Translations under genes and position numbers: made by a program
Notes under the pieces: model-generated
The model's database searches: none
Seen by the model: the letters and a program-made list of their open reading frames with translations, nothing else
Told to the model about the DNA's origin: nothing
Shown here: one piece after another, positions 54,924 through 64,000 of the stretch
Layout: each line of letters begins with the position of its first letter
How positions within the stretch are numbered: position 1 is the first letter of the stretch
Assembly: GCF_000026765.1 (NCBI RefSeq)
Contig: NC_012806.1
Location: forward strand, 1-64,000
Length of the DNA stretch: 64,000 nucleotides
Source of the DNA: Mesomycoplasma conjunctivae
GTDB lineage: Bacteria; Bacillota_I; Bacilli_A; Mycoplasmatales; Metamycoplasmataceae
Direction: 5' to 3'

Positions 54924-57527
54924 ATGATTATTGATGAAAAAGATGAAAAAGATGTAGAAAAAAAAGACTTTACCAATAATCCTGAAGACGACGAAATTAA
55001 AGTCGTTTTTAATGAAGCAGCAAGCGATAATTCTGAAGATGATGAAGAAATTTTGCCGCAAAATCAAGATGATTTTCAACTTGAGTCACAAGTTATAGAT
55101 TCAGAAAAAAATAATATTATTCCAAAACAAATTGAAGAAGAAATGAGAAATTCTTTTTTGGATTATTCAATGTCTGTTATTATTTCTCGTGCCCTTCCAG
55201 ATGTTCGAGATGGTCTAAAACCAGTACACAGAAGAATTTTATACACTATGAGTGAGCTTGGTATTGTTCACAACAGTGCTTATAAAAAATCGGCTCGTAT
55301 TGTAGGTGATGTTCTAGGAAAATACCACCCTCATGGTGATACCTCAGTTTATGATTCAATGGTAAGAATGGCTCAGCCTTTTTCCTTGCGCTACCCTTTA
55401 GTTGATGGTCATGGTAATTTTGGTTCTATTGATGGTGATGAAGCAGCGGCTATGCGTTATACTGAAGCTAGAATGTCTAAAATAGCTTCTTTAATGGTTG
55501 AAGGTATCAAAAAAAATACTGTTGATTTTATACCAAACTATGATGGAAGTGAACAAGAACCAAATGTTTTGCCGGTGCGCTTTCCTAACTTATTAGTTTC
55601 TGGAGTTTCTGGTATTGCTGTTGGTATGGCTACTAAAATTCCCCCACATAATTTAACCGAAGTAATAAATTCATTTATTTTGTTAGCTAAAAATAATGAT
55701 ATTAGTGTTGAAGAATTAGCACAAAGTCTTCCAGGTCCTGATTTTCCAACTGGAGCAACTATTTTTGGAGTCAGTGGAATTCAACAAGCTTATAAAACAG
55801 GAAGAGGCTCCTTTATTTTAAGGGCAAAAGCTAAAATTGAAACTTTTAATTCTGGCAAATCTAAAATTATTTTTTACGAAATTCCTTATGAAGTTAAAAA
55901 ACCAGCTATCATTGAAAAGGTAGTCCAATTAGTCAAAGAGAAACGACTTCAAGGAATTAAAGATGTTCGTGATGAAACCAATAGGCAAGGAATTCGCGTT
56001 GTTTTTGAAATTAAAAAAGGTTTTAATCCGGAAATAATTTTAAATCAACTTTATAAGGAAACCGATTTTCAAATTAGTTATAGCATGAATATGCTAGCTA
56101 TTGTAAAAGGTGAGCCAAAATTGCTTAATTTAAAAGAAATCCTTTATCAATACCTCTTACATCAAAAAGAAATTAACCTTCGCGGACTTAATTTTGATCT
56201 TGAAAAATATAAAGAAAAACTTAATGTACTCTTAGGGGTCAAAGTTGCTGTTGAAAATATAGATGAAGTTGTTAAAATCATTAAAAGTTCTTCCTCAGAT
56301 GCTCAAGCTCAAGAAAAACTTGGAAAACGTTTTGATTTAAATCCTATCCAAACAAAGGCAATTGTTGACATGAGATTAGGTAGATTGACATCACTAGCAA
56401 TTGAAAAATTAATGACTGAAATTGAACAAATCAAAGCAGAAATCAACAGAATTGAAGAAATAATAGCTTCTGATGAAAAATTAGTACAACTAGTTATTGA
56501 TCAACACTTAGAAATTATTAATAATTTTGCTGATCCACGTCGTAGTGAAATTAATGGTGAAATTGGCAATATTATAGATGAAGATTTAATTCCTCGCAGT
56601 GATGTTATTATTAGTCTTACCGATAATAATTATGTTAAAAGAATTAATTTGGAAGAATATCGTGTTCAAAATCGTGGTGGAGTAGGTAGTTCAACATCTT
56701 CACTTTACAAAGATGACTATCTAAAAGGTATTTGATTTGCAAATACTCACACTGATTTGCTTATTATAACTTCAAAAGCAAAAATATTTAAATTAAGAAC
56801 ACATCAGATTCCCGATTCAACCAAACAAGGTAAAGGGATACCCTTTGTAAATCTATTACCAATTGAAAAAGATGAACAAATTTATACACTTTTAGTTTGA
56901 AATCAAGACTATGCTCACCATTTTTTAGTTACAGTTTCGCGTCTAGGTTTAATTAAAAAGACCCCACTTGAATTCTATAAAAATATCAATAAAAATGGAA
57001 AATATGCACTTAAATTAAATGAAAATGATACATTAGTTAGCGCCTTTATAGTCAAGGAAAATGAACCTTGTGAAGTTCTTATTGGAAGCTCCAGTGGTAA
57101 AGTTAATAAATTTGATTTTGATAGCATCAGATCAACAGGTCGGGTAGCTATGGGTGTCAAAGGTATTAAATTGACAAATGACGAGTTTGTCATCGGTGCT
57201 TCACATTCACTTTCTGGTGAGTATGTTTTTGCTTTGGGTCGCTTTGGTTATGGTAAAAAAACTAGTATTGATGAATACCGCCAAACTTCAAGAAATAGCA
57301 AAGGTGTTAAAACCTTAAACACAGAAAAAGCTGGTTCATTATGTTTTATTTCCATAATTAAAGGAAATGAAGAAGCACTAATTGTAACTAAAAAAGGTAT
57401 CTTAATTAGAACAAGTTTACAAGATATTAATATAACTAGCAGAAATACTAAAGGTGTCAAAATTATTAATATTAAAGATAATGATGAGATTCAATCTGTG
57501 ACAATTGTAGATAAATTTGAGGAGTAA
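54924..57527 (+). CDS. gyrA: DNA gyrase subunit A
   Basis: 867-aa topoisomerase subunit that cleaves and rejoins DNA. Seen: [21 protein letters not shown], quinolone-region [20 protein letters not shown], catalytic Tyr in [10 protein letters not shown], and a C-terminal beta-pinwheel with a degenerate GyrA box QNRGGVG that favours GyrA over ParC. An acidic, low-complexity extension (about residues 1-62) precedes the conserved core. ATG at 54924 is chosen because AAAGGA (54911-54916) is 7 bases upstream. Confidence 0.93.
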
Positions 57528-57540
57528 AATTAGCTAAAAA

Positions 57541-57558
57541 GTCTATAAATTTATAGAC
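57541..57558. repeat. 18-bp perfect palindrome before gyrB
   Basis: GTCTATAAATTTATAGAC is fully self-complementary and lies between the gyrA stop and the gyrB Shine-Dalgarno (AAGGAG, 57561-57566). A near copy (16 of 18) lies after the LRR lipoprotein gene at about 35974-35991, and a related one is at 60545-60562. Confidence 0.7.
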
Positions 57559-57570
57559 AAAAGGAGTAAC

Positions 57571-59493
57571 ATGAGTCAAAAAAATTATTCAGCTAGTAGT
57601 ATTCAAACTTTAGAAGGTTTAGAACCTGTTCGTAAAAGACCAGGAATGTACATTGGTGGTACAGGAATTCAACCTTTACACCATTTAATTTGAGAAATAG
57701 TTGACAATGCGGTTGATGAAGCATTAGCAGGTTTTGCAAACCAAATTGATGTTGTAATCACAAAAGATGGCTATGTTCAAGTTAGTGATAATGGTCGGGG
57801 AATTCCAACTGATATTCATCCAAAACATGGTGTTTCTGCAGCTGAAGTTGTGCTTACAATTTTGCACGCTGGTGGTAAATTTGATGGTAGCTCCTACAAA
57901 GTTTCCGGTGGTCTTCATGGGGTAGGTGCCTCTGTTGTCAATGCCTTAAGTAAGCATTTACAAGTTTGAATTAAAAGAGATGGTAAACTTTACTTTCAAG
58001 AATTTCGTGATGGTGGACAAAAAGTTGATAATTTAAAAGTCATTGATAGTGTTTCTGAAAATCAAACAGGAACTACTATTAAATTTATTCCCGATTTTAC
58101 CATTATGGATAAAAACGAGTTTCGCCTCGATATTATTCAAGATCGCCTAAAACAAACAGCTTATTTAACTAAAGGTCTAAAATTTACTATTGATGATCAA
58201 AGAACTAATTTCCAAAAAACCTTCTTGTTTGAAGGTGGAATTTTTGACTACATCAGCGAATTATCTAAGGGCTATGAACATGTTCATGATGAAATTATTT
58301 ACGTCGAAGATGAGCTTAGTCACAATGAAAATCACATCAAAGTTGAAGTAGCACTGCGCTATGTAAATGAAGACCGCAGTGAACTTTTGTCGTATACCAA
58401 TAACATTTATAATCGCGAAGGCGGTACACATGAAGCTGGACTTTTTGATGCGCTTTCAAGGATTTTAAATAATTATGCTTTTGAAAATAAATTTTTCAAA
58501 AATGAAAATGAAAAATTTAGCAAAGAAGATATTAAAGATGGTTTATTTGCTGTTATTTCTATCAAGCATAGTGATCCAATTTTTGAAGGTCAAACTAAAG
58601 GAAAACTTAATAGTAAAGAAGTGCGCCAAATTACTAATAAAGTATTTTCAGAAGTTTTTGAACGCTTTTTAGTAGAAAATCCTGAACAAGCTCGAAAGAT
58701 TATTGAACGTAATTTAATTTCACAAAAAGCTCGCAAAGCTGCTGAATCTGCTCGTGAAGCTGTTAAACGTAAGTCTCCTTTTGATGTTAGTTCGCTTCCT
58801 GGAAAATTAGCAGATTGCAGTGTTAAAAATGCGCAAATGGCCGAACTTTATATTGTCGAGGGTAATTCTGCAGGTGGTAGTGCTAAAATGGGACGTGATC
58901 GTCACTTTCAGGCAATTTTACCTTTAAGAGGAAAAGTTATCAATTCACAAAGAACTAATTTAGAAAAAGTGTTGAAAAATGAAGAGATTTTATCACTTAT
59001 CACAGCTTTTGGAACTGGAATTGGTCCAGAATTTAATATTAATAAAGTTAGATATCACAAGATTATAATTATGACCGATGCTGACTCTGATGGTTCACAC
59101 ATTCGTACCTTATTATTAACATTTTTATATCGTTATTTTAGACCTTTAATTGAATATGGTCTAATTTATATAGCTCAACCTCCTTTATATAAAATTAGTG
59201 CTAATAAAAAAGTTGTTTATGCTTATTCTGATAAGCAAAAAGATGAAATTATTGCAAAAGAATTTGAAAATAATAAAGTAACTATTCAACGTTATAAAGG
59301 TTTAGGAGAAATGAATCCTGATCAATTGTGAGAAACTACCATGGATCCTACCACCCGTAAAATGTATCAAGTGCAAATTCATGATGCCTTTATTGCTTCT
59401 CAAGTTTTTGAAGCACTTATGGGTGAAGAAGTTCAACCTCGTAAAGTTTTCATTGAAGAAAATGCACGTTATGTTAAAAATTTGGATGTCTAG
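57571..59493 (+). CDS. gyrB: DNA gyrase subunit B
   Basis: 640-aa ATPase subunit of gyrase. GHKL ATP site: [67 protein letters not shown], then PLRGKVIN and [38 protein letters not shown] near the C-terminus is typical of GyrB. It follows gyrA, the reverse of the common gyrB-gyrA order, and ends before the insertion element. Confidence 0.95.
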
Positions 59494-59531
59494 ATTCTTA
59501 TAAATAAATCAACAAAAAAACAACAGCATAA

Positions 59532-59617
59532 TAAACCAGGACAAAAAAATTAACACTAAGGTGTTGTTTTTTTTGTCCTGGTTTAGGAGGAGGCTAACAC
59601 CAAAAGTGTTAGTTTTT
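59532..59617 (+). repeat. Left-end hairpins of the IS
   Basis: The left end is a long palindrome: 18 bp (TAAACCAGGACAAAAAAA with its complement), a 2-base mismatch and 5 bp (AACAC/GTGTT), spanning 59532-59585. A second hairpin, TAACAC/GTGTTA with a T tract (59595-59617), follows. Together they would fold or end transcripts entering from gyrB before orfA. Confidence 0.75.
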
Positions 59618-59652
59618 TTAAATTTTCAAATGCAACAAAAAGGAGAATACTA

Positions 59653-60090
59653 ATGTCAAGACACTTTATAAAAGATGAGTTTGATATGATTTATAAAATT
59701 TACAATGAATTTGGATTAAAACAAACAATAAATTATATAAATGAAATTTCACCAAATACAAATTTTATAACCAAAAAATGTCTAGTTCGAAGAATCAAAA
59801 AAATTATTAGATATTATAATAATGGTATGCAAGATCAATTATTAGATAAAAAGGGCGTAAACAGAAAACCAGGGAGTGGCAGACCTAAAAAATCAATTGA
59901 ACCCGATTGAAACGAATTTACAAAAGAAGAATTAATAGAAATAGCTAAGAGATATTACGAAATCAACAAAAATAAATCAAAATCAGGAAAACTTAGTGAA
60001 GCTAAAAAACTAAATATTCCCTACAGCAAATCTGCAAAATTTTTAATGTATGCAGACAAGCAATGGCAAAATCTAAAACTAGAGTTATAA
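59653..60090 (+). CDS. IS3-type OrfA transposase regulator
   Basis: 145-aa protein with a helix-turn-helix-like N-terminus (YKIYNEFGLKQTINYINE), then GSGRPKK and a C-terminal TKEELIEIAKRYYEI, the usual OrfA layout of mycoplasma IS3 elements such as IS1221/IS1138. AAAAAGGAG precedes the ATG. In intact elements OrfA joins OrfB by frameshifting; here no functional OrfB remains. Confidence 0.78.
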
Positions 60091-60099
60091 AAGTAAAGG

Positions 60100-60489
60100 A
60101 GCACAAAAATGACACAATAATTAAAAAATCCTTTCTTGATAACAAAGGTAGATATGGTCACTTAAGATTGGGCACTTATATTTCTATTTGAATTTAGTAT
60201 GCAAAATTAGAAAACAAAGAAGAAAGAGCGAAATTAAGAACACCAAATTCGCGTTGCCGGATATTGTTAAACGCGACTAGAATGATAAATTAAATAGAAA
60301 TATTTTTGCTATTGATGTTTCATATATAAAAGCTCCCAGAATTATAAAAAGTGGTCAGACTACAGTAAAATAACTTTAGAAGATTTGAAAAAAATAATTG
60401 CAGATTATATATTTTGATACAACAACTATAGAATTCAATCGCTTTTAAATTGAAAAACACCACAGCAATATGCTGTGGTGTTAAAATAA
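60100..60489 (+). pseudogene. Decayed IS3 OrfB transposase
   Basis: Fragments in several frames recall the DDE integrase: KSFLDNKGRYGHLRLG (normally followed by RRI), IFAIDVSYIKAP (the first catalytic Asp block), and LEDLKKIIADYIFWYNNYRIQ with LLNWKTPQQYAVVL at the end. Many stops and frame changes separate them, and only ~390 of ~850 bases are left, so this is a remnant. Confidence 0.8.
60458..60480. repeat. Strong hairpin in the IS right end
   Basis: CACCACAGCA, loop ATA, TGCTGTGGTG: a perfect 10-bp stem with 3-base loop within the end of the OrfB remnant. No T tract follows. Confidence 0.75.
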
Positions 60490-60544
60490 TATTAAACTGT
60501 TAACTTTTTGTCCTGGTTTATAAAGTGTTGTTTTTTGTTGTAAA

Positions 60545-60562
60545 ACCTATAAAATTATAGGT
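60545..60562. repeat. Palindrome at the lemA 3' end
   Basis: ACCTATAAAATTATAGGT, near perfect, overlaps the lemA stop (60555-60557). It resembles the CTATAAATTTATAG palindromes near 35974 and 57541. Confidence 0.5.
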
Positions 60563-61217
60563 CTTTCATTGAAACATCTTGTCTTTGTGTTGTGCTTGCT
60601 TGGAAAAGAGGTTTAGTTGAAATTTTCATAGTAGAAGATACAATGTTGGTTGGAAAGGTAATGATTTCACTGTTGAATTGAGTTACTTTTGAGTTGTATA
60701 GTCTTCTAGCAGCAGATACTTCTCTTTCTAAATAAACAGATTGTTGCATTAATTCATTATAACCTTCAATTGCTTTGAGTTCTGGATAGTTTTCAAAAGT
60801 AGCTATCAATCTTGACATAATTGAAGTGTTAAGTTGATCAATTTCCACCGAATTATTTATAGTTCTATTTCCACCATTGAAAACGTTTGAACGCAATTTA
60901 GTTACATCAACTAAAATATCTTTTTCAAAATTTTTGTAAGATTTAACTTGATCCACTAGTTTGATTAGAGTATCAGCTCTTTTTGCCAATTGTGTATCAA
61001 TTGTAGATGAAGCTTGGTTAATTTCTACTTGTTGGCGAAGTAAAGAGTTTCTTTTTGCTATATAAAAAATAGGAGCCGCAAATAAAAGTAGAGTCCCAAA
61101 AAATCAAAAAACAATTTTAGCAGCTGTAGATGCTTGTGCAAAAATAATTTTATTATCTACTGCTGGTTCAAAACCTTGAGGATCTTTATATTCAGAGTTA
61201 TCGTATAAATTTGCCAT
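60555..61217 (-). CDS. lemA: LemA family protein
   Basis: 220-aa membrane protein. N-terminal segment IVFWFFGTLLLFAAPIFYIA (about 37-57), then the LemA helical bundle: NSLLRQQVEINQASSTIDTQL, KRADTLIKLVDQVKSY, FENYPELKAIEGYNELM, LEREVSAARRLYNSKV, and FPTNIV, all family hallmarks. ACAAGGAAG precedes the ATG at 61217. Its neighbour encodes a DUF3137 protein, a recurrent pairing. Function of LemA is unknown. Confidence 0.92.
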
Positions 61218-61306
61218 ATTACTTCCTTGTTAATGTTTATAAAATTATATCAAAAAACCTTAAAAACATACAATTTTTACAGGCTTTTGAGGTTTTTACG
61301 AATTTT

Positions 61307-62437
61307 TTATTTTAGAAAAATAGGTATTTGAATGAAACTAATTCCATAGTAAACATCATAAATATTTTCTACAAATTGTTCACTTATTTTATTAGCAGCA
61401 ACTTGTTTGTTATTATAGAGAGTTCTTAGTGCGAAAAAATCATATTTAGATGGAAAACTAATATAGACACTTTTTCCTATAGAATGGAAAGAGGGTTTAC
61501 CAACATTAACATTGGAAGCATCATTAACTCTTTTAGTTATTAGTTCCATAGTTAAAGGTGTAAACATTTCATAGATTTCAAGTTCATCATTAGAAAATAG
61601 ATTAAATTTTTTGTGTAATTCTTTATTTTCCAATTTCATTTCTTTGTGTCCAAATCTATCCTTTTTAGTGAATAAATTTTTTCCAGAATTAAATCAACTT
61701 TGTTTGTATTTTAAAGAAAATTCTATTTTTTTCTCAAGTTTTTCTATATCTATTTTAATCATTGCATTGTAGTAAAACTCTTCTCTTACTAGTTCATTTT
61801 TTTTATTTTCTATTCTTACTAATCATTCGCACTGTTCAAGAGTAGCTGGAAATTTTTGGTCGATTACAAAATCAATTTTTGCTAAAACACGATTAAATAT
61901 TGCTTCAGAAGGGAGTTCGCTACCAAAAACAATGTGCTCATCTTCACTAATTCCAGGAAAATGCAGTTCTTCATCATTTTCTTCATTTTCTTCATTTTCT
62001 TCATTTTCTTCATTTTCCTCACTTTCTTCATTTTCCTCATTTTTATATTCAATTTCTGAGTCCAGCAAATTAAAACCTTGTCTATATAAATCATCAACAT
62101 TTAGATTGTCGTAAATAATAGATTCAATTCTTCTTGCTAGTTTTTTTCTAAGATAATATAATGCAATTGCTATTCCTAAAAAAACAAGACTAATCAAAAT
62201 AACTATAATACCACTACTAATCCCATTTCCACTAAAAGCTAATGCAAATCCAGCTATTAGAACAATTAAGAATAGAATACCAGTTCCTAAGATAGCATAT
62301 AAATAATTTTCCATTTTTTTAAAATGAGGTAATTTAAAAACATCTTCTAATCTATTTTTAATAATAGGAGTTATTTTTTCTTCAAATTTATTCTTAAATT
62401 CTTCTTTTTCTTTATAATCTCTAACATTTTTAATCAT
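61307..62437 (-). CDS. DUF3137-like membrane protein
   Basis: 376-aa protein. Soluble N-terminus, two transmembrane helices at about 48-95 (YAILGTGILFLIVLIAGFAL and GIIVILISLVFLGIAIALYYL), an acidic repeat region at about 135-160 (EENEENEENEEN), then a C-terminal domain with KFNLFSNDELEIYEMFTPLTMELI and VYISFPSKYDFF that fits DUF3137. Such proteins are often encoded beside LemA, as here (89 bases away). Role unknown. Confidence 0.75.
61965..62042. repeat. 9-base tandem repeat in the DUF3137 gene
   Basis: About seven copies of TTCTTCATT-type units with small changes encode Glu/Asn/Ser triplets on the minus strand. Unit length is a multiple of three, so copy-number change keeps the frame. Confidence 0.8.
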
Positions 62438-62624
62438 ATTTACTCTGTAATTATTTTTATTTATATTTGGAAATTATAACAAATAAGATTTTATTGTTTA
62501 TCAAAAAGTTTAAATAAAAAATAAAATTCTTTTATTAACAAAATTCTTCTGGGAAATAAAAAAATTCTTTTTTGCTTTTAAAATAAAAAAAATTTAGTAA
62601 AATTATATTTGCAAATTCAAAAGC

Positions 62625-62708
62625 GGGGGGTTTGCAGAGCGGCCAAATGCGGGTGGCTGTAACCCACTTTCTTCGGATTCGGGGGTTCGAATCCCTCACC
62701 CCCCACCA
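62625..62708 (+). tRNA. tRNA-Tyr (GUA)
   Basis: Acceptor GGGGGGT/ACCCCCC, anticodon loop CTGTAAC (GTA), a long class II variable arm (around TTTCTTCGGATTC), T stem GGGGG/CCCTC with TTCGAAT loop, and encoded CCA at 62706-62708. Confidence 0.95.
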
Positions 62709-62711
62709 TTT

Positions 62712-62786
62712 TGCCCCATAGCCAAGTGGTAAGGCAACGGTTTTTGGTACCGTCATTCGTTAGTTCGAATCTAACTGGGGCAGCCA
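62712..62786 (+). tRNA. tRNA-Gln (UUG)
   Basis: Acceptor TGCCCCA/TGGGGCA, anticodon stem ACGGT/ACCGT with loop TTTTGGT (anticodon TTG), T loop TTCGAAT, discriminator G, encoded CCA at 62784-62786. It lies 3 bases after tRNA-Tyr, so the pair is one transcript. Confidence 0.96.
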
Positions 62787-62800
62787 AATGTATAATCGCC

Positions 62801-62829
62801 AATCCCCAGCTTCTTATGCTGGGTTTTTT
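62801..62829 (+). terminator. Terminator after the tRNA pair
   Basis: CCCAGC (62805-62810), loop TTCTTAT, GCTGGG (62818-62823), then six T. Confidence 0.85.
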
Positions 62830-62872
62830 ATTTACAAAAAAATAAAATCATAATTTTAAAAGAGGTAACCTG

Positions 62873-64000
62873 ATGAAAAAGCTTGAAAAAATAACACCAT
62901 GAAAACAAGATTTTGCTAAGTGATATGTTGATGTCATAACCCAAGCTGAATTAATGAGTTATGGCCCGGTCAAAGGAACAATGTATCTCAAACCAAATGG
63001 TTATGCAATTTGATCTAGTATTCAAGATGTTTTAAACTTTATATTTCAAGAACTTTCTATCAAAAATGTTTATTTTCCAAGCTTAATTCCACAATCTTTT
63101 ATTGAAAAAGAAAAGCAACATGTAAAAGGATTTGCTCCTGAATTGCTCACAATTACTCACGTTGGTGAAAAAAAATTACCTGAAAATATTTATTTAAGAC
63201 CAACAAGTGAAGTGTTATTTGCTGATTTTTTCAAAAAAGAGATTGCTCATAAAAATAAATTACCAATATTATTAAACCAGTGATGCCAAGTAACACGCTG
63301 AGAAAAAACTACTAATCCTTTTTTAAGAACCACAGAATTTTTATGACAAGAAGGCCACACAGTTCATGAAGATAGCTCCAAGGCGAAAAAATTTGCTAAA
63401 ATTATGATTGAAAATTATAAATTTATTGTTGAAAAATTTTTAGCCATACCAGTTATAGTTGGAAAAAAGACACAAAAAGAACGTTTTGCGGGAGCCAAAA
63501 CTACCTACACAATTGAAGCTATGATGAAAGATGGGCGCGCATTACAAGCAGGAACCTCACATTATTTAGGGCAAAATTTTTCCAAAAATTTCGATATTAC
63601 CTTTAAAAATAAAGACAATCAACTAGAGTATGTCTATCAAACATCTTGAGGAGTCTCTACAAGACTTATAGGTGCTTTGATCATGACTCACGGTGATGAT
63701 AGAGGAATTATTATTCCACCAGCAATTGCAGAATATAAAGTTGATATTTTAGCTTTTTTTGTTAATAAACACCCTAATTTGAAAAAAGCTATCCTCAAAC
63801 TCTCAGATGAATTAGATGATTTTCATATCACAAACAGAGTTGATCTAAGTGACAATCAAGTAGGTTTTAAAATTGCAAACAGCGAGGTTTTAGGAACACC
63901 GGTTCGAATAGAAATTGGACCCCGTGATCTAGAAGCCAAGCAAGTAGTTGTTGTGCGTAGAGATACACTTGAGAAAAAAATAGTTCCAACTAGTCAAATA
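62873..64000 (+). CDS. proS: Prolyl-tRNA synthetase, archaeal/eukaryotic type (partial)
   Basis: First 376 codons; the gene runs off the window. Class II synthetase that charges tRNA-Pro. N-terminus [21 protein letters not shown] and [17 protein letters not shown] mark the archaeal/eukaryotic type rather than the long bacterial form with an editing insertion. Motif 2 [10 protein letters not shown]...[21 protein letters not shown] and [30 protein letters not shown] are clear. AAGAGGT precedes the ATG. The terminator of the tRNA pair separates it from them. Confidence 0.95.

Larger units (their letters stand above)
59529..60523 (+). mobile_element. Degenerate IS3-family insertion element
   Basis: A ~989-base element (59532-60520) is bounded by inverted repeats TAAACCAGGACAAAAA (left) and its complement (right), with TAA direct repeats at 59529-59531 and 60521-60523. 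It contains an intact orfA and a decayed orfB. The flanks CAACAAAAAAACAAC (59510-59524) and GTTGTTTTTTGTTG (60527-60540) are complementary, so the element seems to sit in the loop of the former gyrB terminator. IS3 members are about 1.2-1.5 kb, so material has been lost. Confidence 0.8.

Noticed and set aside
62535-62802. Two overlapping minus-strand ORFs of 61 and 73 aa
   Set aside because: They are antisense readings through the tRNA-Tyr and tRNA-Gln genes, a well-known source of false ORFs.

Overview
The window is 64 kb of a very AT-rich Mollicutes chromosome read with genetic code 4. In-frame UGA codons run through almost every conserved protein (DnaA, UvrB, GyrB, GlpK) at tryptophan positions, so most genes look broken under the standard code. 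Lipoproteins with a mycoplasma lipobox, the MG185-MG189-type nuclease/ABC cluster, a P37/P29/P69-type thiamine-pyrophosphate transporter and an archaeal/eukaryotic-type ProS point to a Mycoplasma, probably of the hominis/hyopneumoniae side of the group. I cannot name the species.

Layout. 1-7.2 kb: replication start region, dnaA-dnaN-yaaA-mnmG-rlmH and two tandem DHH phosphoesterases. 7.25-10.9 kb (minus): nrdF-nrdI-nrdE, where NrdF carries the V/P/K replacements of metal-free class Ie reductases. 11.6-23.0 kb: three paralogous binding lipoproteins, a surface nuclease, an ABC ATPase with a large insertion, two permeases and a 49-residue membrane peptide, which together look like a scavenging importer. 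23.4-26.9 kb: glpO-glpK-glpF for glycerol uptake and H2O2-producing oxidation. 27-35 kb: housekeeping genes (rsmG, prs, a TatD fusion, rsmA, rplM-rpsI, tRNA-Ile, a Sua5 protein, uvrB). 35.1-42.5 kb: an LRR lipoprotein, then an unusual ABC-2 exporter operon with two overlapping lipoprotein genes and a small membrane protein. 42.5-44.7 kb: trmB and pepA. 44.8-48.6 kb: a TPP riboswitch followed by P37, P29 and P69, with the P69 start codon put out of frame by an 18-A tract. 48.5-51.1 kb (minus): holA, comEC and a ComEA-like gene. 51.2-54.6 kb: an Hsp33-CinA fusion, trigger factor and two small membrane proteins. 54.9-59.5 kb: gyrA-gyrB. 59.5-60.5 kb: a decayed IS3-like element inserted in the putative gyrB terminator, with a TAA duplication. 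60.5-62.4 kb (minus): LemA and a DUF3137 protein. 62.6-64 kb: tRNA-Tyr, tRNA-Gln and a truncated proS.

The strongest candidates for something new are the Hsp33-CinA fusion, the GNAT-like/TatD fusion, the poly-A switch at the TPP transporter permease, and the ABC-2/lipoprotein operon. The class Ie NrdF is known biology but easily missed. All product calls rest on reading motifs by eye; no database search was run.
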